Shown here piece after piece: positions 35,581 through 44,655 of a stretch of DNA of 64,000 nt (the stretch's first letter is position 1; every line of letters starts with the position of its first letter). Made by a program: the position numbers and the translations under genes. Source of the DNA: JAVVHE01 sp032249695 (lineage in GTDB: Bacteria > Pseudomonadota > Alphaproteobacteria > Sphingomonadales > Sphingomonadaceae); assembly GCA_032249695.1 (NCBI GenBank), contig JAVVHE010000003.1:1-64000 (forward strand), in the 5' to 3' direction. Below the pieces are notes generated by a model. That model had not been told where the DNA came from, made no database searches, and saw only the letters and a list, made by a program, of their open reading frames with translations.

Positions 35581-38394
35581 ATGCGTACCAGCCACCGCAG
35601 CCGCTTCCGTACCGCTGCCCTCGCGGCAGCGACGCTCGCCATCGCATCCGCCTGCGGCAAGTCGGGACCCGATCCGGCCGCGTCCAAGCAGAGCTATCAG
35701 TCGGCACTGACGAAGTTCAACAAGGGCGATCTGCGATCGGCGCGCATCGATCTTCTGACCGCGCTGAAGCAGGACCAGAACAATGCCGACGCGCGCATCC
35801 TGTTCGCGCGCGTGCTGCTGGCGCGCGGCAACGGCATCCAGGCGCAGGCCGAGATCGAGAAGGCGGTGAAGGCGGGCTACCCGCAAACGAAGGCGAACCA
35901 TCTGCTCGCCCATGCGCAACTCCTCCAGAACAATCCAAGGCGGGCGCTCGAGCTGGCCGACCCGAAGATCAACGACCCCGAGTTCGCGGCCTATGCCGCC
36001 CGCATGCGCGGCCGCGCCAAGATCGGCCTCAACGACAAGGACGGTGCACTCGCCGAGTTCCAGCAGGCGTCGACGCTGGCGCCGACCGACCCCGAGGTGT
36101 GGGCCGACCTCGCGCGCTTCCGCGCTGCTTCGGGTGATCTGACCGGCGCGATCGCGTTTGCCGACAAGTCGCTTGCGGCGGCGCCCGATAATACCCCCGC
36201 GCTGATGCTGAAGGCCGAGCTGGTGCGCGCTTCGCAGGGCGTGGCTGCGTCGCTGCCCTTCTATGACAAGGTGATCGCGACCGACGCGAACAATGTCGAG
36301 GCGCTGCTGAAGCGCGCCGCGACGCTCGGCGACCTCAACCGCGAGAAGGACGCGCGCGCCGACATCAAGCGGGTGAAGGGGCTGCAACCCAACAACCCGC
36401 TGGCGCTCTACCTTGAGGCGGTTTTGGAGGCGAAGGCCAACCGCTGGGACAAGGCGCAGCAGATCCTGAATGATACCAAGAACACGCTGGCCAACTACCC
36501 GCCTGCGCAGCTGCTGCAGGGCTTCGTCGCGCTTCAGCTCAACAACCCGACCAAGGCCGCAGAGGCGCTGACCAAGGTCGTCGCTGCTACGCCCGACAAT
36601 CCCGCCGGCCGCCGCCTCCTCGCCTTCGCGCAGCTGCGCACCAACGACGCCCGCAGCGCGCTGCAGACGCTGGCGCCATTCGCCCAGCAGCCGCCCGAAA
36701 AGCTTGATCCGGGGATGCTGGCGCTGCTGGGATCGGCTTACGCGCAGGCCGGGCAAATGCAGAATGCCGAGCGCTATCTGCAGCTCAGTGCCAACAGCGC
36801 GGGGGACAACCAGGCGCGCGCGCCGATCCAGACGCAGCTGGCGATGACCAAGCTGGCGCAGGGCGATGCCCAGGGCGCCGAGCAGGAGCTGCAGCGCGCG
36901 CTCACCTCCAACCCCAACTCGGCGCAGGCTCTGATCAGCCTGGCGATGCTGCGCATGAACGAGCGGCGGCTGCCCGACGCGGTCGCGATCACCGACAAGC
37001 TGGTGCAGGTCGCGCCCGATCTGGCGCTCGGCTACAATCTGCGGGCGGCCGCCAAGCTGGGCATGGGCGACGCCAAGGCCGCCGAGACCGATTTCCGCAA
37101 GGCGGTACAGGTCGATCCGAAATATACCGACGCGCGGCGCAATCTCGCCAAGCTGCTGTTCGGCCAGAACCGCATTGACGACGGCGTGAAGGAGCTTGAG
37201 GGTGTTCTGTCGGTCGAGCCCAACGACCTGCAGTCGCTGCAAATCCTGGCCCAGGTCGCGGCTTCGCGCGGCAAGAAGGACCAGAGTATCGAATATCTGC
37301 GCCGCGGTGTCGCCGCGCAGCCCGGCTCGATCCCCGCGCGCGCGATGCTGGTCGAGGCCTATGTGCGCAACAACCAGATCGACCGCGCACTCAACGAAGC
37401 CAACAACCTGTTCAACGCCAACCCCAAGGACCCGCGTGCAGCTCAGCTGCTCGCAGCGACGCAGGTTGCGGCGAAGCAGCCGGGGCTGGCGGTGAAGACG
37501 CTGCGCGATTTCGCCGACAAGAACCCGACACTGCCGATCGCACGCGTGATCTACGCGCGGGCGCTGCGAGCCACCAATCAGCCACAATTGGCGCGCGCGG
37601 CCTATGACGAGGCGCTTTCGATTCCGCAGGCGCCAGTGGCGCTGATCCTGAACGACCTGGTGGCGCTGGAACTGCAGGCGCGCAACGTGCCCGGCGCCTT
37701 GAAAGCGGCCGAGCGGCTGCGCACCGAGGGCAAGCAGCCCGTGCTTGCCGACAAGCTGACCGGCGACATCCAGTCGGCAGCGGGCAATCTCCCCGCCGCG
37801 CTCGCCGCCTACCAGCGCGTTTACGCCCAAGCGAAGACGGGCCAAGCGGCGGCACTGGTCGTTGGCACGCTGACGCGCATGGGCCGCGTCCCCGACGCGA
37901 TCGCGACGATCGATCAATATCGCAAGGCCAACCCGCGCGATCCGCTGGGCGCGGTGATGCTGGGCGACATCCAGCTGGCACGGCGTGATTGGCGCGGCGC
38001 GGTCGCAACCTACCAGAGCATCGCCAACACGCCCGCGGCGCAGAACCCGATCATCCTCAACAATCTGGCTTGGGCGCTGTCACAGCTGAACGATCCGCGT
38101 GCGCTGCCGACGGCTGCGGCCGCCTACCGGGCGGCCCCGCAGGCGCCCGCGATCCTTGACACCTATGGCTGGCTGCTCGTCGCGGGCGGCACCGACCGCA
38201 AGCAGGGGCTGATCCTGCTGGAGCAGGCGGCTCGCGGCTTGCCGGGCGATCCGGGCGTGCAGCTTCATCTGGGGCAAGCCTATAAGATGACCGGCGACAG
38301 CGCCCGCGCCCGCCAGCAGCTGACGATGCTGGCCCAGAAAGCACCGCCGCCCTTCAACCAGCAAGCCCGCGCCGAGCTGGCGAGCATCCGCTGA
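35581..38394 (+). CDS. prsT: PrsT, TPR lipoprotein of the XrtA system
   Basis: 937 residues. A signal peptide with lipobox-like ASACG (Cys about residue 24) is followed by some twenty tetratricopeptide repeats through to the C-terminus, Gln/Asn/Ala rich. The start is ATG 35581, and a 75-base gap separates it from prsR. The role of PrsT is not established. It is always found with PrsK/PrsR and an EpsH-like exosortase and may be a scaffold for the secretion or assembly of the exopolysaccharide machinery. A strong GC hairpin follows its stop. Confidence 0.92.
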   Translation: MRTSHRSRFRTAALAAATLAIASACGKSGPDPAASKQSYQSALTKFNKGDLRSARIDLLTALKQDQNNADARILFARVLLARGNGIQAQAEIEKAVKAGYPQTKANHLLAHAQLLQNNPRRALELADPKINDPEFAAYAARMRGRAKIGLNDKDGALAEFQQASTLAPTDPEVWADLARFRAASGDLTGAIAFADKSLAAAPDNTPALMLKAELVRASQGVAASLPFYDKVIATDANNVEALLKRAATLGDLNREKDARADIKRVKGLQPNNPLALYLEAVLEAKANRWDKAQQILNDTKNTLANYPPAQLLQGFVALQLNNPTKAAEALTKVVAATPDNPAGRRLLAFAQLRTNDARSALQTLAPFAQQPPEKLDPGMLALLGSAYAQAGQMQNAERYLQLSANSAGDNQARAPIQTQLAMTKLAQGDAQGAEQELQRALTSNPNSAQALISLAMLRMNERRLPDAVAITDKLVQVAPDLALGYNLRAAAKLGMGDAKAAETDFRKAVQVDPKYTDARRNLAKLLFGQNRIDDGVKELEGVLSVEPNDLQSLQILAQVAASRGKKDQSIEYLRRGVAAQPGSIPARAMLVEAYVRNNQIDRALNEANNLFNANPKDPRAAQLLAATQVAAKQPGLAVKTLRDFADKNPTLPIARVIYARALRATNQPQLARAAYDEALSIPQAPVALILNDLVALELQARNVPGALKAAERLRTEGKQPVLADKLTGDIQSAAGNLPAALAAYQRVYAQAKTGQAAALVVGTLTRMGRVPDAIATIDQYRKANPRDPLGAVMLGDIQLARRDWRGAVATYQSIANTPAAQNPIILNNLAWALSQLNDPRALPTAAAAYRAAPQAPAILDTYGWLLVAGGTDRKQGLILLEQAARGLPGDPGVQLHLGQAYKMTGDSARARQQLTMLAQKAPPPFNQQARAELASIR

Positions 38395-38400
38395 ACCGGT

Positions 38401-38433
38401 GGGGTGAGTGCGGCCGGACGGCCCGCTCACCCC
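38401..38433. terminator. GC-rich hairpin between prsT and the convergent cupin gene
   Basis: GGGGTGAG (38401-38408) pairs with CTCACCCC (38426-38433), and inside it GGCCG pairs with CGGCC around GA. The stem is strong, but no T tract follows in either direction, so it may be a rho-dependent or attenuator-like end, or only a boundary hairpin. Confidence 0.5.
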
Positions 38434-38446
38434 GCTCCCGCCCTCC

Positions 38447-38893
38447 TCAAGCCTGCGTGTTATCCTTCCGGACGAAGCCGCGGCCGTGCGCAAGATGCAG
38501 GTCGATGTCGGGATAATGGCAGTCGCTCGCGGCGGGTCGGCCGATCGCCAGCAGCACGCAGCTCGCGTTGCTGCGGTTCTGGAGGACATGGCCATTGCCC
38601 GAGTTTTTCGGGAACGCCGCACAGTCGCCCGCTCGCATCTGCGCCTCGCCACCGTCCTCCACCAGCCACGCCTCGCCCGACAGCACAACGACGAACTCGT
38701 CCTCGCCCTCATGCCAATGGCGCTGGCTCGACCAAGCACCCGGCTCCGAAGTCACGTGGCTGATGCCGAAGTCCTCCAGCCCGGCGGCGGGCGCGAGGCG
38801 GCGGTACCAGCGCCCCGCGACGACCCCCGCGAAATCTGGTGGATAGCTCGTGCTGTTGGTGGGCGGGATCGCGTTGAGGTCGATCCCGGGCAC
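38447..38893 (-). CDS. Cupin-domain protein
   Basis: 148 residues from GTG 38893, which overlaps the stop of the upstream DUF2501 gene by one base. It begins PGIDLNAIPPTNSTSYP. The cupin motif 1 is HWHEGEDEFVVVLSGEAWLVEDGG (histidines and glutamate as metal ligands), and motif 2 is GDCAAFPKNSGNGHVLQN. A single small cupin with no other domain is a metal-binding fold with unknown substrate. The C-terminus has SDCHYPDIDLHLAHGRGF. It was probably cotranscribed with the upstream secreted protein, an unusual pairing. Confidence 0.82.
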   Translation of the reverse strand: MPGIDLNAIPPTNSTSYPPDFAGVVAGRWYRRLAPAAGLEDFGISHVTSEPGAWSSQRHWHEGEDEFVVVLSGEAWLVEDGGEAQMRAGDCAAFPKNSGNGHVLQNRSNASCVLLAIGRPAASDCHYPDIDLHLAHGRGFVRKDNTQA

Positions 38894-39360
38894 TAAAGCA
38901 GCGTTTTGGCGTGGGTCAGCACTGCGTCGCACATCTTGGTCTTGAGCGGCGCCGACAGGCTCGACAGCGAAAAGCCGCCCCCGCCGGTGCCCGTCGCCGC
39001 GCCCGCCGCACCCTTCAGCCCGCCAAGCACGCCGCCAACTCCGCCGGATTGTGCGGCCCCGCCTTGCCCGCCGCCGAGTAACATGCCCGCCAGCCCGGCC
39101 TTGTAGTCGGGCGACTGCTGCACCTCGGGCTGGCCGGTCAGGTTCGAGAGAACCCCGCCCGCGCCTGCGCCCGCCGAGCCGAGCAGCTTGTTCTTGACGC
39201 ACCAGCCGAGCAGCCCGGCGACGTTGCCGGTCGTCGCGCCTCCGAGCCCCGGCAGTCCGCCCGCTGCACCGCCCAGCCCGCCGGGCAGCTTCAATTGCGC
39301 GTCCGCCGGTCCGCCCACAGCCAACATCGCGCCTGCAATCAGCATCAATCGACGAATCAT
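38893..39360 (-). CDS. DUF2501-family secreted glycine-rich protein
   Basis: 155 residues with a signal peptide (residues 1-21, ending GPADAQ). The mature part is glycine-rich, with many GGAAGG-like stretches, a conserved cysteine pair (LLGWCVKNKLLG, residues 52-63, and TKMCDAVL) and a helical end AVLTHAKTLL. DUF2501 proteins are secreted or periplasmic with no known function. The start is ATG 39360. It is probably the first gene of the unit with the cupin gene, which overlaps its stop by one base. Confidence 0.8.
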   Translation of the reverse strand: MIRRLMLIAGAMLAVGGPADAQLKLPGGLGGAAGGLPGLGGATTGNVAGLLGWCVKNKLLGSAGAGAGGVLSNLTGQPEVQQSPDYKAGLAGMLLGGGQGGAAQSGGVGGVLGGLKGAAGAATGTGGGGFSLSSLSAPLKTKMCDAVLTHAKTLL

Positions 39361-39617
39361 CTCGCCCTCCTCGCCAGCCGCGTGGGGAAGGCCACGCGCG
39401 TGCCGATCATGCCATCAAATGTGGCGCATGGCGGAATCATTTGCCGCCGTAACGACCTGTTACAGAAATGTCGCACACACGATTAGCAGTCTTCGCTTGC
39501 GCGTCCGTTCGGTGGCGCTGATAAATCGCCTCGGGCCAGGCCTTGTGACGAGCGGGGCAAACGACGACCCTAGTGGCATCGCCACCTCTAGCCAGGCTGG
39601 TGCTCAGGGGCGCTCGT

Positions 39618-40604
39618 TTAGGCGAGCAGCCCCCCCGCCAGCGCCTTCAGGTCCGCCTCGGGCCGGGCGCCGTAGTGACTGATGATCTCGGCCGCGGCTA
39701 CCGAGCCCAGGCGCGCGCTGCGCTCGGCCCCGAGGCCGCGTGAGTAGCCGACAAGGAACCCGGCCGCGAACAGGTCGCCCGCGCCGGTCGTATCCACGAC
39801 GCGCTCTACCGCAGCGGCCGGGACCGCGACGCGCTCGCCGCCGGTCAGCACGAGCGCGCCCTTCTCGCTGCGCGTGATGACAACCGTCTCCGCCTTGCCC
39901 GTCAGAGCGTCGGCCGCGCCGTCGCCGCAGCCGGTGCCGGTCAGCCCCGCGGCTTCGACCTCGTTTGCGAAGAGGATGTCGACCGCACCCTCGCTGAGCA
40001 GCGCCGCGAAGTCGGCGCCGTGCCGCTCCACCACGAACAAGTCGCTCAGCGTGAAAGCGACCTTGCCGCCCGCGCGTTTCACATGCGCGATCGCGTTGCG
40101 CATCGCGGCACGTGGCTCTGCGGGATCCCAGAGATACCCTTCCAAATACAGGATCTTGGTCCGCGCGAGCGCTGCCTCGTCGAAGTCGGCCCAGCTCAGC
40201 GCCTGGCAGGCACCGAGGTAGGTGTTCATCGTGCGTTGGCCGTCGGGCGTCACCAAAATCAGGCAGCTACCCGTGCCCGGCGGCGTAGGGGCGGGCGGGG
40301 TGGTGAACTCCACCCCGGCCGCGCGGATATCGTGCGCGAAGATGCGGCCCAGCTGGTCGTCGCCCACTCGGCCGATGAAGCCCGCGCTGCCGCCCAGCGC
40401 GGCGATTCCGGCGCACGTGTTCGCAGCCGATCCGCCCGAGCACTCGCGCCCCGGCGGCATCGCGGCGTAGAGTTCGTCCGACTGGTCCTGGCTGATCAGC
40501 TGCATCGAGCCAGCGCGCAGGCCACGCGCGGAGATGAAGCTGTCGTCCACCGGCGACAGCACGTCGACGATGGCGTTGCCAATGGCGAGGACGTCGTAGG
40601 TCAT
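39618..40604 (-). CDS. Adenosine kinase-like PfkB-family sugar kinase
   Basis: 328 residues starting at ATG 40604 (MTYDVLAIGNAIVDVL). The longer frame to 40883 is not family sequence. PfkB signatures are GGSAANTCAGIAALGGSAGFIGRVGDD near residues 56-82 and the C-terminal DTTGAGDLFAAGFLVGYSRG with the catalytic Asp. FTLSDLFVVERH and ITRSEKGALVLTGG are also typical. The subfamily is most like bacterial adenosine kinase (adenosine to AMP), but ribokinase-type specificity is possible. It is monocistronic. Confidence 0.85.
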   Translation of the reverse strand: MTYDVLAIGNAIVDVLSPVDDSFISARGLRAGSMQLISQDQSDELYAAMPPGRECSGGSAANTCAGIAALGGSAGFIGRVGDDQLGRIFAHDIRAAGVEFTTPPAPTPPGTGSCLILVTPDGQRTMNTYLGACQALSWADFDEAALARTKILYLEGYLWDPAEPRAAMRNAIAHVKRAGGKVAFTLSDLFVVERHGADFAALLSEGAVDILFANEVEAAGLTGTGCGDGAADALTGKAETVVITRSEKGALVLTGGERVAVPAAAVERVVDTTGAGDLFAAGFLVGYSRGLGAERSARLGSVAAAEIISHYGARPEADLKALAGGLLA

Positions 40605-40705
40605 GGAAGCTCCGCACAGGAAGCGGGCGCCGAAAGCGATCAGCCTCCAGCGCCCGCGAACTTCCCGGCCGTTAAGCCTTCCGGCGCCGCAGCGCCAGAC
40701 CCGAC

Positions 40706-41380
40706 TTAGTAGCAATAGCGGCGGTTGGTCGACGCCTGCGCCTGGTTGCCCAGCACGCCACCGATCACCGCGCCAAGGATCGCACCGGCGCCCTTGTCGC
40801 CGTTCGGCGCGATGCTGCCGCCTGCGACCCCACCGAGCGCCGCGCCAATCGCAGTGCCGGCGAGGTTGTTCTGGCGGCGGCACTGGTAATAGTCGCTGTA
40901 ATAGCGATTGTCGGGGCCGTAATAGCCGCGCTGATTGGCGTAGACGCGGACATAGCGCCCATCGCGATAGACGTAATCACCCGGGCCAGGGATATAGCGG
41001 CCGTTCCGGTAGCTGTAGGTGCCGGTATAAGGCGCATAACGGCCGTTATACTGTTGGTAATAGCGGTTGCGATCCCAATTGGCCTGGCGATCGTAGCGAT
41101 CGCCATCATAGCGATCCCGGCCATATTGGTTGCGCTGATATTGGTCGCGGGTGCGATCGAACTCGCGGCCGGCGCGCTCGACGTCGCGCCGTTCCTGCGC
41201 TGCGGCGTAGGGGTCGCCGCTGCGGACCGCATCGCGATATTCGCGGCGCTGCTCACGGAGCTCCTCGCGCGCATCGCGCACGTCGTCGCGGCTTTGCGCG
41301 AACACAGCGGGGCTTGCAGCCAGTATCGGCACCGTGGAGAGCGCACACATCAGAGCCGATCGCAGAATCAGACGGTTCAT
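40706..41380 (-). CDS. Glycine-zipper 2TM-domain envelope protein
   Basis: 224 residues with a signal peptide (residues 1-29), an Asp/Arg-rich coiled helix (DDVRDAREELREQRREYRD), a Tyr/Asn/Arg/Gly-rich middle (many RYD, NRYY and NGRY repeats) and a C-terminal glycine zipper (GTAIGAALGGVAGGSIAPNG then GAGAILGAVIGGVLG), ending NRRYCY. The zipper resembles the 17-kDa rickettsial surface antigen and several outer-membrane lipoproteins. It is probably an envelope protein, with the repeats perhaps surface exposed. It has no lipobox. The function is unknown. Confidence 0.75.
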   Translation of the reverse strand: MNRLILRSALMCALSTVPILAASPAVFAQSRDDVRDAREELREQRREYRDAVRSGDPYAAAQERRDVERAGREFDRTRDQYQRNQYGRDRYDGDRYDRQANWDRNRYYQQYNGRYAPYTGTYSYRNGRYIPGPGDYVYRDGRYVRVYANQRGYYGPDNRYYSDYYQCRRQNNLAGTAIGAALGGVAGGSIAPNGDKGAGAILGAVIGGVLGNQAQASTNRRYCY

Positions 41381-41516
41381 TTCACAACCTCCTTAGGGCC
41401 CGGAGCAGTTCCAATCAGCAGACAGGAAGCTCATCGCGGGTGATCGTTGCGGGAATAATTCCGCCCGGCAATGATGGTTCCGTTGTTAACCCGCCGGCGA
41501 GCCCGGACTGCGCGCG

Positions 41517-42020
41517 TCAGTTTCGCGGTCGCGCCTCGACGGCGACGGTGATGTGGGTGTCCGTCGCGCCCGAAAGTTGCAGCACGTGGCGACCGGGCTC
41601 CATCCGGAACTCGACGAACATGCGCACCGGGCCGCACGGGCCGACGCGGCCATAGGCTTCGTTCCGCAGCCGCTCCTGCCCCGCGAGCATGTCGAACCAC
41701 GCTGGCGCCGAGGCGGTGACGCGGTAGACGCCGCGCCGCGGTACCTCGATGACCGCAAGCCCCGCCTGCGGCGCGTCGACCTTGCGCTGCTGCTCGGGCG
41801 CAGCGACGAAGCGCACCGACGCGGCCGGGTGCAGCTCCAGCCGCGTCAGCCGCCCGATCGCGAGGGCCGGCGCGTCCTGCGCCGCGACCCCACTGTCGGC
41901 AGCTACCGCCGCGCTGCGCCAAAGCTCATAGCCGGCAGGCGGTGGCGTATCGGGTGCGCACGCCTGGCCCGTGGCGAGCCGCGGCGCCGCGAGCGCCGCC
42001 GCGACGACTAGACCCCTCAC
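41517..42020 (-). CDS. Secreted protein of unknown function, coupled to a peptidase
   Basis: 167 residues from GTG 42020, overlapping the peptidase stop (GTGA). The N-terminus LVVAAALAAPRLATGQACAP is a signal peptide. The mature part is beta-rich with FVAAPEQQRKVDAPQAGLAVIEVPRRG, and cysteines follow the signal and in GPCGPVRMFVEF. It ends ITVAVEARPRN. No family is recognised. Translational coupling behind the S10 peptidase suggests the two act in the same periplasmic process. Confidence 0.65.
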   Translation of the reverse strand: MRGLVVAAALAAPRLATGQACAPDTPPPAGYELWRSAAVAADSGVAAQDAPALAIGRLTRLELHPAASVRFVAAPEQQRKVDAPQAGLAVIEVPRRGVYRVTASAPAWFDMLAGQERLRNEAYGRVGPCGPVRMFVEFRMEPGRHVLQLSGATDTHITVAVEARPRN

Positions 42021-43663
42021 TGGGGTGACCGCACGCCCGCCTGCTTCGCCGAAGGCCGCGCGGGCAATTGCCCGCTCGCCGCCGCACCCACGGTTGCATC
42101 GATCCAGCGCGCGAGATCGTCGTGCAGCTGCCCCAGCGCGTCGGGGTTCAGGTAGATCATGTGGCCGCTCTCGTAATATTTGAACTCCACGTTGCGGCGC
42201 AGATCGGGCGGCAGGAGCATGTGGTCGATGTCGAACTCGATCCCGTAAAACGGCGTGGCCATGTCGTAATAGCCGTTGAGGCTCAGCACCTTCAGATACG
42301 GGTTGGTGCGCATCGTCGCTGCGAGGTCGACCGCGGTATTGGGCGTCTGCTGCGGGAAGTTCGATCCCGCCGCGCGGTGGCTGAAGTCCCAGCGCCAGCC
42401 CTCGCCGCGCGCCGAGATCATATACGGCATCTCGGTCTTGTAGCCCAGCGTGCCGCCGACATAGTCCATGAAGCTGGCGATGAACGCGCCCGAGATCGCG
42501 GTCGACGCAGGGTCTTCGTCGGGCCGCACCGCGTTCGCGTCGGCCACCGCGAGCTTGTAGCGCGAGTCGAGGCGGCCGATCGCGGTGCGCTGGTCGCGCA
42601 GCAGCTCGGTCTGGAACAGCGGCAAATCGATCCTGAGGTCGGCGCGCGCGATCACCGGCGCGGGGATGCCGATCATCGCCGACATCTGCTGCGCCAGCGC
42701 GTCGCGCTCGGCCGCGGGCAGCGACGAGCCCTTGGCGAGCGCTGCTGCGTACGGACCGCTCGCAAACGCGCGCGCCTGCTGCAGAAACGCGTTCAGGTCG
42801 GCGGGGCGATTGGGCAGGCGGTTGTGATACCATGCGGTCGCCGCATAGCTGGGGAACAGCGTCAGGCTGTTCTGGTCATAGCCCGGCTGGCGCACGCCGT
42901 AGTTGAGGATCGAAGACAGCAGCGCGACGCCGTTGAGGCTCATCCCGCGCTGTTCCAACTGGTAGCTGACGGCACCGGCGCGCAGCGTGCCATAGCTTTC
43001 GCCGAAGATGAACTTGGGACTGGTCCAGCGGTTGTTCTTGGTGACCCAGCGCATGATGGCGCGCGCGAAGGCGTCGGCGTCCTGGTCGACACCGTAGAAA
43101 TCGGCGCCCTTCTTGTCACCCAGCGGGCGGGACCATCCCGCGCCGACCGCATCGATGAACACCAGATCGGCCTTGTCGATCAGGCTGTGCGGGTTGGGCC
43201 CGAATCCGTAGGGTGCGGGGCGGATATACTCGGGATTGGCGGTCGTCACGCGCACGGGCGCGAACGATCCCATGTGCAGCCAGATCGTCGCCGATCCCGG
43301 GCCGCCGTTCCAGAAAAACATCATCGGCCGCCTGCGTCCCGCGTCCTCACGCGTGTAGGCCGTGTAGAACATGGCCGCGATCGGCTTGGCGGCGTCGTCG
43401 CGGATGGTGAGCGTGCCGGCGGTGGCGGTGTAGGGGATCGTCTGGCCGTGCACGGTGACCCGACCGCGGCTGACCGCGGTGCGTTCATCCACCGGCGGGC
43501 GCGCCCAGGCGGACTCGGCGTCGGCCGCCAGCGCCTCGTCATGCTTCACCCGCGGATCGGTCGTCTCGCGCGTGGTGGTCGTGGCGCCGGGGGCGCGCTG
43601 CGCGTGGGCTGGCGCAGCGAGCATAGCGGCGGCAAGCAGGGCGGCGGCGGTTAGTCGATGCAA
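42017..43663 (-). CDS. S10-family serine carboxypeptidase
   Basis: 548 residues. The start is assigned to TTG 43663, where a GAGGGAG-like site is about 9 bases upstream and the next residues (HRLTAAALLAAAMLAAPAHAQ) are a signal peptide. Earlier codons look like shadow sequence. Family blocks are MMFFWNGGPGSATIW (oxyanion), FIFGESYGTLRA (catalytic Ser) and ESGHMIYLN (catalytic His). Secreted carboxypeptidases of this type release C-terminal residues from peptides. A downstream hypothetical secreted protein overlaps its stop, so they are made together. Confidence 0.85.
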   Translation of the reverse strand: MHRLTAAALLAAAMLAAPAHAQRAPGATTTTRETTDPRVKHDEALAADAESAWARPPVDERTAVSRGRVTVHGQTIPYTATAGTLTIRDDAAKPIAAMFYTAYTREDAGRRRPMMFFWNGGPGSATIWLHMGSFAPVRVTTANPEYIRPAPYGFGPNPHSLIDKADLVFIDAVGAGWSRPLGDKKGADFYGVDQDADAFARAIMRWVTKNNRWTSPKFIFGESYGTLRAGAVSYQLEQRGMSLNGVALLSSILNYGVRQPGYDQNSLTLFPSYAATAWYHNRLPNRPADLNAFLQQARAFASGPYAAALAKGSSLPAAERDALAQQMSAMIGIPAPVIARADLRIDLPLFQTELLRDQRTAIGRLDSRYKLAVADANAVRPDEDPASTAISGAFIASFMDYVGGTLGYKTEMPYMISARGEGWRWDFSHRAAGSNFPQQTPNTAVDLAATMRTNPYLKVLSLNGYYDMATPFYGIEFDIDHMLLPPDLRRNVEFKYYESGHMIYLNPDALGQLHDDLARWIDATVGAAASGQLPARPSAKQAGVRSPQ

Positions 43664-43763
43664 CGTCGATGCTCCCTCGTGCTTTGGTCTGCTCCCGACC
43701 AAAGCGGCCGCCGACCTGCCGCGCAAGGGTGGCCCGACGCGAAAATGCCGGGCCACGCCCGGA

Positions 43764-43934
43764 TCAGCAGCGGAAGCCGTCATGCTCCTCGCTGACGCAG
43801 ATGGTCGATCCGTCGAACGTCACGGATCGGCCCACTGTCGTGTTGGTGTCGCGGTCCTTGGCGTAGGCCGGCCAGCGGAGCGCGAGCAGATTGCCGAAAC
43901 GACCGATCGGCTCGAAGTCGCGCCCGAGCCCCAC
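43764..43934 (-). pseudogene. Fragment-like ORF, protein-like C-terminus without a clear start
   Basis: The complement of 43764-43997 is an open frame ending at a TGA (43764-43766), with no ATG, GTG or TTG near its beginning. GTG 43934 would give 56 residues. It reads RFGNLLALRWPAYAKDR then VGRSVTFDGSTICVSEEHD, with codon use as GC-biased as its neighbours and three cysteines, but no family is recognised. It could be a 3' remnant of a gene whose start has been lost, or a small protein with a non-standard start. The rest of the 356-base gap between the S10 peptidase and pgsA (43664-44019) shows nothing else, apart from the pgsA promoter it must contain. Confidence 0.3.
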
Positions 43935-44019
43935 GCACTGTTTGGGATTTACGTCGAGCGCGTGTGAGCTGGTCTGCTCGGCTTGGCGGTTGGCCGGTCA
44001 GGCGGTTACGGGGCCAGCC

Positions 44020-44655
44020 GTGTGGAGCGTGCCGAACCTGCTGACGATCGCGCGCGTGTCCGCGGTGGTGCCGGTGGTGTGGGCGGTGCTGCATGGGCAT
44101 TGGCTGCTGGCGTTTGGGCTGTTCGCGGCTGCGGCGCTGACCGACTTTTTCGACGGCTGGCTCGCCCGCCGCTGGAATCAGACTAGCGCATTCGGCCGAT
44201 TCCTCGATCCGATCGCCGACAAGCTGATGGTGGCGGCCGTACTGGTCGCGCTGCCTGCCGCCCGGCTGTGGAACCCGGGACTTTGCCCTGAAATGCCCGG
44301 CGTATCCGATAGCGAGCTGGCCTGCGTCTCGGCGCTGCCGCACCCGTCGACATGGGCGAGCGTGGCCATCCTGACGCGCGAGCTGCTGGTCTCGGGGTTG
44401 CGGGAGTTTGTCGGGCCGCTGAACGTGGTCGTGCACGTCAGCAAGGCGGCCAAGTGGAAGACCGCGCTCCAGCTGATCGCGATTGCTCTGGTGCTCGCCG
44501 GGCCGATCGGCTCGGCGGCTACTCTGCTGCTTCCCGGCCGGGAGCGCTTGGTTGCTGATGCTGGAGCAGCCTTGCTGACCGCGTCCGCGATCCTCGCTTG
44601 GCTGACGGCATGGGACTATTTCCGCGCCGCGTGGCCGCATATGCGGGGCCGATGA
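44020..44655 (+). CDS. pgsA: CDP-diacylglycerol--glycerol-3-phosphate 3-phosphatidyltransferase
   Basis: 211 residues, inner membrane. It makes phosphatidylglycerol-phosphate, the first committed step to phosphatidylglycerol and cardiolipin. The CDP-alcohol phosphatidyltransferase motif D-G-x2-A-R-x8-G-x3-D-x3-D is present as DGWLARRWNQTSAFGRFLDPIAD. GTG 44020 is chosen because WSVPNLLTIARV is the usual opening. A longer frame reaching 43891 overlaps other-strand sequence. Several hydrophobic helices follow. Its stop overlaps the moaD ATG, so the three genes pgsA-moaD-moaE are one transcript. Confidence 0.9.
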   Translation: MWSVPNLLTIARVSAVVPVVWAVLHGHWLLAFGLFAAAALTDFFDGWLARRWNQTSAFGRFLDPIADKLMVAAVLVALPAARLWNPGLCPEMPGVSDSELACVSALPHPSTWASVAILTRELLVSGLREFVGPLNVVVHVSKAAKWKTALQLIAIALVLAGPIGSAATLLLPGRERLVADAGAALLTASAILAWLTAWDYFRAAWPHMRGR

